Assembly (NCBI RefSeq): GCF_002865645.1
Contig: NW_020194525.1
Coordinates: 62,001 to 126,000, forward strand
DNA length: 64,000 nucleotides
Direction: 5' to 3'
Origin: Hyaloscypha bicolor E
Lineage: Eukaryota > Ascomycota > Leotiomycetes > Helotiales > Hyaloscyphaceae
The notes beneath the pieces were generated by a model. It was not told the origin of the DNA, made no database searches, and saw only the letters and a list, made by a program, of their open reading frames with translations. Positions within the stretch are counted from its first letter, which is position 1, and the number at the start of each line of letters is the position of its first letter. The position numbers and the translations under genes were made by a program. This document shows positions 57,960 through 64,000 of this stretch, piece by piece.

Positions 57960-60900
57960 TTTAATTCTCTATTTATTTATACTTATTTCCTAAATACTAA
58001 AAATAATAAAGAAATCCTATTTAGAATCTGAAATAATAAAATAAATAGAATTCTTTTCTATTAATTAATCCAATTTCTTCTTAATATACCTAAAATAAAA
58101 CTTATTATTTTTAAATAATCTTATTTCATATTTCTAAACTTATTTAAAAATAATCTAAACCTGCTTAGCTATATTTTTATACTAAATCTAATATAATTCT
58201 CTATATTAATTAGTATTTGCTTTTAATTATTATTTAATTTCTGCTTTTATTACTAAGTATTAAAAAGGCTTATTATAGTAAATTATATTATAAATTATAC
58301 TAATATACTTTAAATAAATAGCTTCTTTAAATTTTATATTATTTATAGTATTCTTAAATTAGCCTTTATTAAAAGAGAAAAGCTCTAGATAAAAGGCTTT
58401 AAAAACCTTATAGAAAACTCTATTTTTATATATTTTATTCTTAATAATAACTAAACTTATTAGAATTATAGTAAAAGATTTATTAAATAGCAAATTATTA
58501 TTAAGCTATTTTTTAGCTTTTATATTATTCGAGTATTACTATTTATTTATAGTTCTAGACTTATAAATTATCTAGCTAAAAGTATTTATTTATTTAATTA
58601 AATAAACTATATTTAAAGTTTTTCTTTCTATTATTTTTAGTAAATATTTCCTTATTTCTTTAGCTATTTCTAGCTTAAATTTATTAGAAATAGAAAAGTA
58701 ATTAATATTTTTAAAGAACTTCTTACTAAAAATAATAGCCTTTTTATAATTTTTAAAAAAAATATAGCTAATATTCTAATACTTTTTACTAAAATAGAAT
58801 TCGCTATTTAAAGCTTTAGTAATAGCTAAATCTTTAATATTATTTTTATATTAATTATAATTAATATTTCTAGAAATATAATAATAGACTAGCTAAAGAT
58901 AAATAACTAGATAAATAAAATATTTATTTAATATCTTATAAAATTCGAGCTATATTAATAAATCTATTATTAAGAATTAAAAAGCTAAAATAAAATTATT
59001 ATTATCCAGATTTTTATATTTTAATATATTATTTTTTCGAAAATAAAACTATAATATCTCTATTTACTTTATTAAAAGCTCTTAAATATTAAGCTTCTTA
59101 ATTTATTTCAAGTAATTTTTCTTATAAATATAATTATTTATATTTAAATTAGTAATATTAGACTTAGAAATAGAAACTATAATATTAAATTAAAGCTATA
59201 AATTTAGGTAAAATTAATTGAAAATATAATACTTATATTTATATTTCTTAATTTTCTAGTTTTTATAAAAGAAATCCTATATTTCTTTATTTATTTAAAT
59301 AATAGAAATATATTTCTTATCTTTAATAACTTTATAAATTTTAGTAATTAGCTTTAGAAAGTTCTTAATATTATTAATATCTTTTATATTAATAGAGAAA
59401 ATATTAGTAAGTTATTAAATATATATTATATAAAAAGCTTTAAAGAATCTATTAGTAATTCTATAATATTCTCGCTTATAAATAAGTTTTAAAATACTAT
59501 TATATTTTTTTTTAAAAGTATATTTATTTTACTAAATAAATATTAACTTTTATTTAATTAATATCTTATAAATATACTAGATATTTTTAAGTTTTTTAAA
59601 TTTAATATTCTTAATCTTCTATTTCTTAATTCTAAATATAAATATAGAAATCTTTTTAAATAATATTGTTTTTTTTTAAAATAAAGAGTTTCTTTTTATT
59701 TTTATTTTTATTTTTCTTTATTTTATTAATCTTATATTTAAACTAATACTTAAACTTTTATTATTTCTTAGAAATTTTAGACTTAGCTTATTTTCTTTTC
59801 TTATTAGGTTCTTTTTATCTAGTTATACTAATTTTACTAGTCTTAGTAATAGATTTATTACTAGGCTATATTAAATTAATTTTATTCTTATTAGCTAGAT
59901 TTAATTAAATTAAAGCTAAAATTATAATAAAAGTTTATTTTTTAGGCTTATTTCAGAAAATAGAAAAAGGCTTATTATTATAAACTCTTTTAATTAGAAT
60001 TCCGAAAGTATTAAAAATATACTATTTAGCTTTGAAATTATTAGCTAATAGTAGCTTAAAAACTAATTCTCTAGATTTCAAAATAGCTTTAATATATTTA
60101 AGTATTTTAGTAATATTTAATTTAGTAAATATACTAGTATTCTAATATTTCTTATTCTTAATATATTCTAAAATAGCTCTATTAATTAACTAAATAGCTT
60201 TATATATTAAAGCTTTTATTTTTAAAAAAAATATAACTTTTTATAAATATTTTTATTAAAATTATTATAGATATTATTAATATATTAGCTAAAGGCTTTA
60301 CTATATAGTATAATTCTATTCTAACTCTTAATATTAAGACTATTTATTATAGTCTTAATTTTATTAAGCTTTTTTTATTTACTTTTAGAAATATCTTTAA
60401 TTATATTCTCAAATTCTCTATTATTAGTTTAGTAGTTCTTTAGCTTCTTTTTAGTTAATTCTAGTCTAGTTCCGTTTCTAATAAAGGTTTTCTATTTTAA
60501 GAGCTTATTATATATATTATTTAGCTTATCTAGGGTATTTATATTAAATTCAATAATTATAGCTATTCTTTCTAGTATTAATAGGCCTTTTATAACTATT
60601 TAAACTTCCTTAATATTCTAAACTTTAATACTATTAATTTATAGGCTTTTAATAATACTATAGCTTATAAGAACTAGCTATTATACTTTATTAGCTTAAG
60701 AAATCTATTTTCTAGTTATTTTATTATTTTTAAAAGAATTATAAAAGTATTATTAGTATAATAATTATAGGTTATAAAATTAAAGATTCTCGAGATTATA
60801 AGAATTTTATTTAAATATATTTTAAAATAAAAAATAAATTAGAATAGACTTAAATTATATAAAGGCATTATATATATTCGAGTTTTTTCTTTCTTTTTAA

Positions 60901-63900
60901 TAAGAAAATAAAGCTAAAACAGTAATATATATAATAGTAAAAATAGATATAATAATTAGATATATTTAAAATAATATAATTATAAATTAGAAATAATTAT
61001 AGAAAATAAAATATAAAATTAGGCTTTTATTATAAAAAGAATATAAATATAAATACTTAAAGAAATATAATCTAGGAAATAATTAAAGCAAGTTAAACTA
61101 AATAATAATAATAGAAAAATAAAAAAGTAATATAATAGAAATATAAAAGAAAATAATATAAATTTTATAATATAAATATATTCTAATTTCTTATTTATTT
61201 ATAAATATTTTTATTAATTTAAAAAATAATATAAAAGAAGGAAAATAATATAGGAAATATATAAAAAATAAAATATATAAATATATTAAAAATATTAGAA
61301 AAATATAAAATAAGTATTAATAGAAAAGAAGTTAGAATAATAAAATTAAAAAATAATTTAAAATAAAATATTACTTTTTCTAGAACTAATTTATATCTTT
61401 TCCGAAAACTAATTATATTTATTTAATATTTATTAAAATTAACTTTATATAATATAAAACTATTTAGTTAATTAGAATTTTAAAATAATATTTATATTTA
61501 TAAAAATAATATTAAAGGCTTTAGAGATTATAGAAAAAAGAATTATAAAATAATATAAATAAGATTTATAGTATTATTATTAAGTTTGAAATAATTAATA
61601 TTAAAATTAATATAAAATATAAAAAGATTAAGTATTTTAAATTAGTATTAAAAATATAGAATTAAAAGTATTTTCTTAGTTATTTAGATAATATTTAATA
61701 GTAAGAAATAATTAGTTTCTAATAATAAAATAGTATCTTAATTAGAAAATAGATTCTATATAAGAGAAGTTCTCTTTATATAGAAATAAGAATATATAAT
61801 ATACTAATTAAGCTTTAGTATTTATCTTAAATATAGCTATAATTATATAAGAGAAAAGGTAAACTTCTTAGTTCGAGATAAGCTAAATATAAAATAGGCT
61901 TTAAATAAATAGATTTAGTTTATTTAATATCTAAAAGATTTCCAGAATTATATATTAGTAAATATTTTTAGAAATAATTATTAGATTTAATAATATTTCT
62001 CTTTTTTCTTATAGAACTTCTAGTTTAGCTATTTTATTTATATATAATTTCTAATTAGGAAGTTTATTTAGATATTATAAGTAAATTTATAATAGTAATT
62101 TAAATTAAAGTTAAAATCTATAAATGTTATAATCTAGTTTTAGACTATTATAAGTTATAAAAATAGCTAGTTAAAAAGGCAAATAAAGCTTTTAAAAAAT
62201 TCCTAATTTAATAAAATATATATAAAAAGCCCTTTTTCTTTTTCTTTTTCTTTTTCTTTTTTATATATAGCTATTATTTATATTATAAGAACTTTCTAAA
62301 AAGTATTATAGTTCGGAATTAAGAGTTTATAAGATAATCTCTTAATTCTCTATTTATTTTTATACTAAAAGAAATACTTTATATTTAATTTCTAAAATCT
62401 AGTAATAAAATCTTATATTAAAAATATTATCTAATAATAATAATTAGATAATAATAAAAAATAAATAATAATAAAGTTTATCTAATTTCCAGAATAGTAA
62501 TTTAATAATAATATTTTCTAAAAGCTATAAATAATAATTAGAAATAAATAAATAAAGATTATATAAATAATTAAAAGTAATAAGCTTTAATTTAGATTAA
62601 GAAACGCTTCTATTATTAGATATTTTCTTTTAGTTCTCTATAAAGAAAATATATTTTACTTTTTCTAATTCTAGTAATTCTAGAATATATATAATAATAC
62701 TAATAGCTTTCTTAATTTCCTAAATACTATTTTGCTTATAATATTTTATAACTATTTCTTTTTTTAGTTCTATATCTATTTTAAAATATTTATTTATAGA
62801 TATATACTTATTATTAACTTTATTTTTAGAGAAATACTAGAATCTATTTCTTTTAATAAATTATTTAAGTTAATTTCTAATATATATCCTTTAAAATATA
62901 ATACTATTAAACTCTTTTAGTATATAATATTCTTTAGTTAATTTATATATCTTATTTTATATAAGTTAAGCTAGTAATATAATAGCTTTATATTTCTTAA
63001 CTTATTTTAATTTATTAATTTAATATTATATATAAGAATTAGGTTCTTTTTAGAAATAGACTTTAAATAAATCTAGTAAATAATATTAAATTATTTCTTT
63101 TTCTTTTAATATTTTCTGTTTTTCTTTATTCTAGCTTTTTTAATATCTTTATTTCTTATTTATATTTATTTTATATATATTTTTAGAAATATTTCTTTAT
63201 TATAAACTTTATTTTATTTAAGTATTCTCTAGATTAAAAAATATATTTCTATAAATAATACGGCTTTTTTATTATAGACTATATAAAAGAAAGTTAATCT
63301 AGTTAGTTTATATATAGTAATTTAATTAGTAAATAAAATATATAATAATAAATTTCTTTAAAATTTCTTTTTATCTATTATATAATATAATAAGTACTTA
63401 AATAATTAATTAATATCTTTTTTTAATTATATTATTTTCTTTGAAATTATAAACTAAAATAATAATTTTATTAATTCCTAATTTATTAAGTTTCTGAATT
63501 ACTACTTTTTTAAATTCTAATTTATTATTTATCTTAAATTATTTAAATAAACTATATTTATAAATAATTTCTTTTTAAATAAACTTAGTAATCTTTTTAC
63601 TAATTAGGTTCTTTAAAAATTTAGCTTTAATTTATCCTAAAAAGTTATTTCTAGTAATAATAAATAAATTATATCTTTTATAATTTAGTAATTTAATTAT
63701 ATTAATCCTAAGGTAATAGAAAAGAAATATAGCTTTTATTAGATATAGAACTTCTTTTAATTTTCTTTTATTCTTATATTAATAAACTTTATAAATACTA
63801 ATATATTTTTATATATAATTATAATAATCTTTTACTAGCTACTAAATAAAAAGTATTTTCTTTTCTAGTATATCTAATTTTATTATATAGCTCTTTAATA

Positions 63901-64000
63901 ATAATCTTTTTTTACTTTTAGTTATTAATAATAAGTTAAGATAAATATATTTTAAATATAACTTTTTATAGTAATTAATTTCTTATACTATAATTCAAAG
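57686..64000 (-). mobile_element. Element A', inverted second copy of A's 3' half, running past the window edge
   Basis: The LTR at 57686-57959 (minus) starts TATAATATAATAAACTAT. The sequence to 58,870 is the inverted match of 56,063-56,983. At 58,870 it continues directly with the inverted match of 49,750 and downward, and at 64,000 corresponds to about 44,640 of A. Element B is absent, so A' shows the empty site. Every frame is destroyed by RIP. Confidence 0.75.

Noticed and set aside
62230..62262. CTTTTT tandem repeat as a functional element
   Set aside because: Simple-sequence run within RIP-degraded LTR element; nothing suggests a function.
38327..64000. Possible mitochondrial DNA, because of the very low GC content
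   Set aside because: LTRs, target duplications and Gypsy/Copia remnants with C-to-T/G-to-A differences between copies identify it as RIP-mutated nuclear repeat DNA.

Overview
The window is nuclear DNA of a filamentous ascomycete (Pezizomycotina; the gene content would fit Leotiomycetes, but that rank is a guess). The evidence is short 43-121 nt GT-AG introns with CTAAC/CTGAC-type branch sites, fungal-specific families (Zn2Cys6 regulator, LaeA-like methyltransferase, 7TM rhodopsin-like protein, NLR-like STAND and 2EXR relics), and repeats carrying only C-to-T and G-to-A changes, the mark of repeat-induced point mutation (RIP).

Layout. 1-2,000: two decayed genes (STAND N-terminal domain, 2EXR-like). 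2,557-13,578: a normal gene-rich block with GTP cyclohydrolase II (RIB1), an Old Yellow Enzyme-like oxidoreductase, a four-exon protein with two Myb-like repeats and a homeodomain, a GNAT acetyltransferase, an Asp/Glu/hydantoin racemase and Arp2. 13,579-19,700: a graveyard where a C2H2 zinc-finger/tyrosine-recombinase-like gene has been split by three DNA-transposon-type insertions, one of which holds a solo LTR that itself holds another small element. 20,106-27,493: complex I subunit NDUFB7, a Zn2Cys6/fungal-trans regulator with a 20-nt microexon, a broken secreted glycoprotein gene and a RecQ helicase. 28,393-37,024: a SnoaL-like relic, a nine-exon LaeA-like methyltransferase, a complete RIP-damaged hAT transposon with two further nested elements, and a 7TM Pth11/rhodopsin-like protein.

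38,030-64,000 is an AT-rich RIP block with no surviving gene. It is a long Gypsy-type LTR element (A, 38,030-57,268) whose 3' part was hit by a complete Copia-type element (B, 49,751-56,062, 297-bp LTRs, ATTAT target duplication), followed tail-to-tail by an inverted copy of A (A', 57,686 to the window edge) that preserves the empty B insertion site. The pair makes a multi-kilobase imperfect inverted repeat.

The working genes are mainly housekeeping and do not form an obvious pathway. The methyltransferase, 7TM protein and secreted-protein relics are the accessory genes, and they lie nearest the transposons. The most unusual content is the nested transposon stratigraphy and the recombinase fossil. 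All exon structures were read by eye from splice signals, frame and family knowledge; no search was run.
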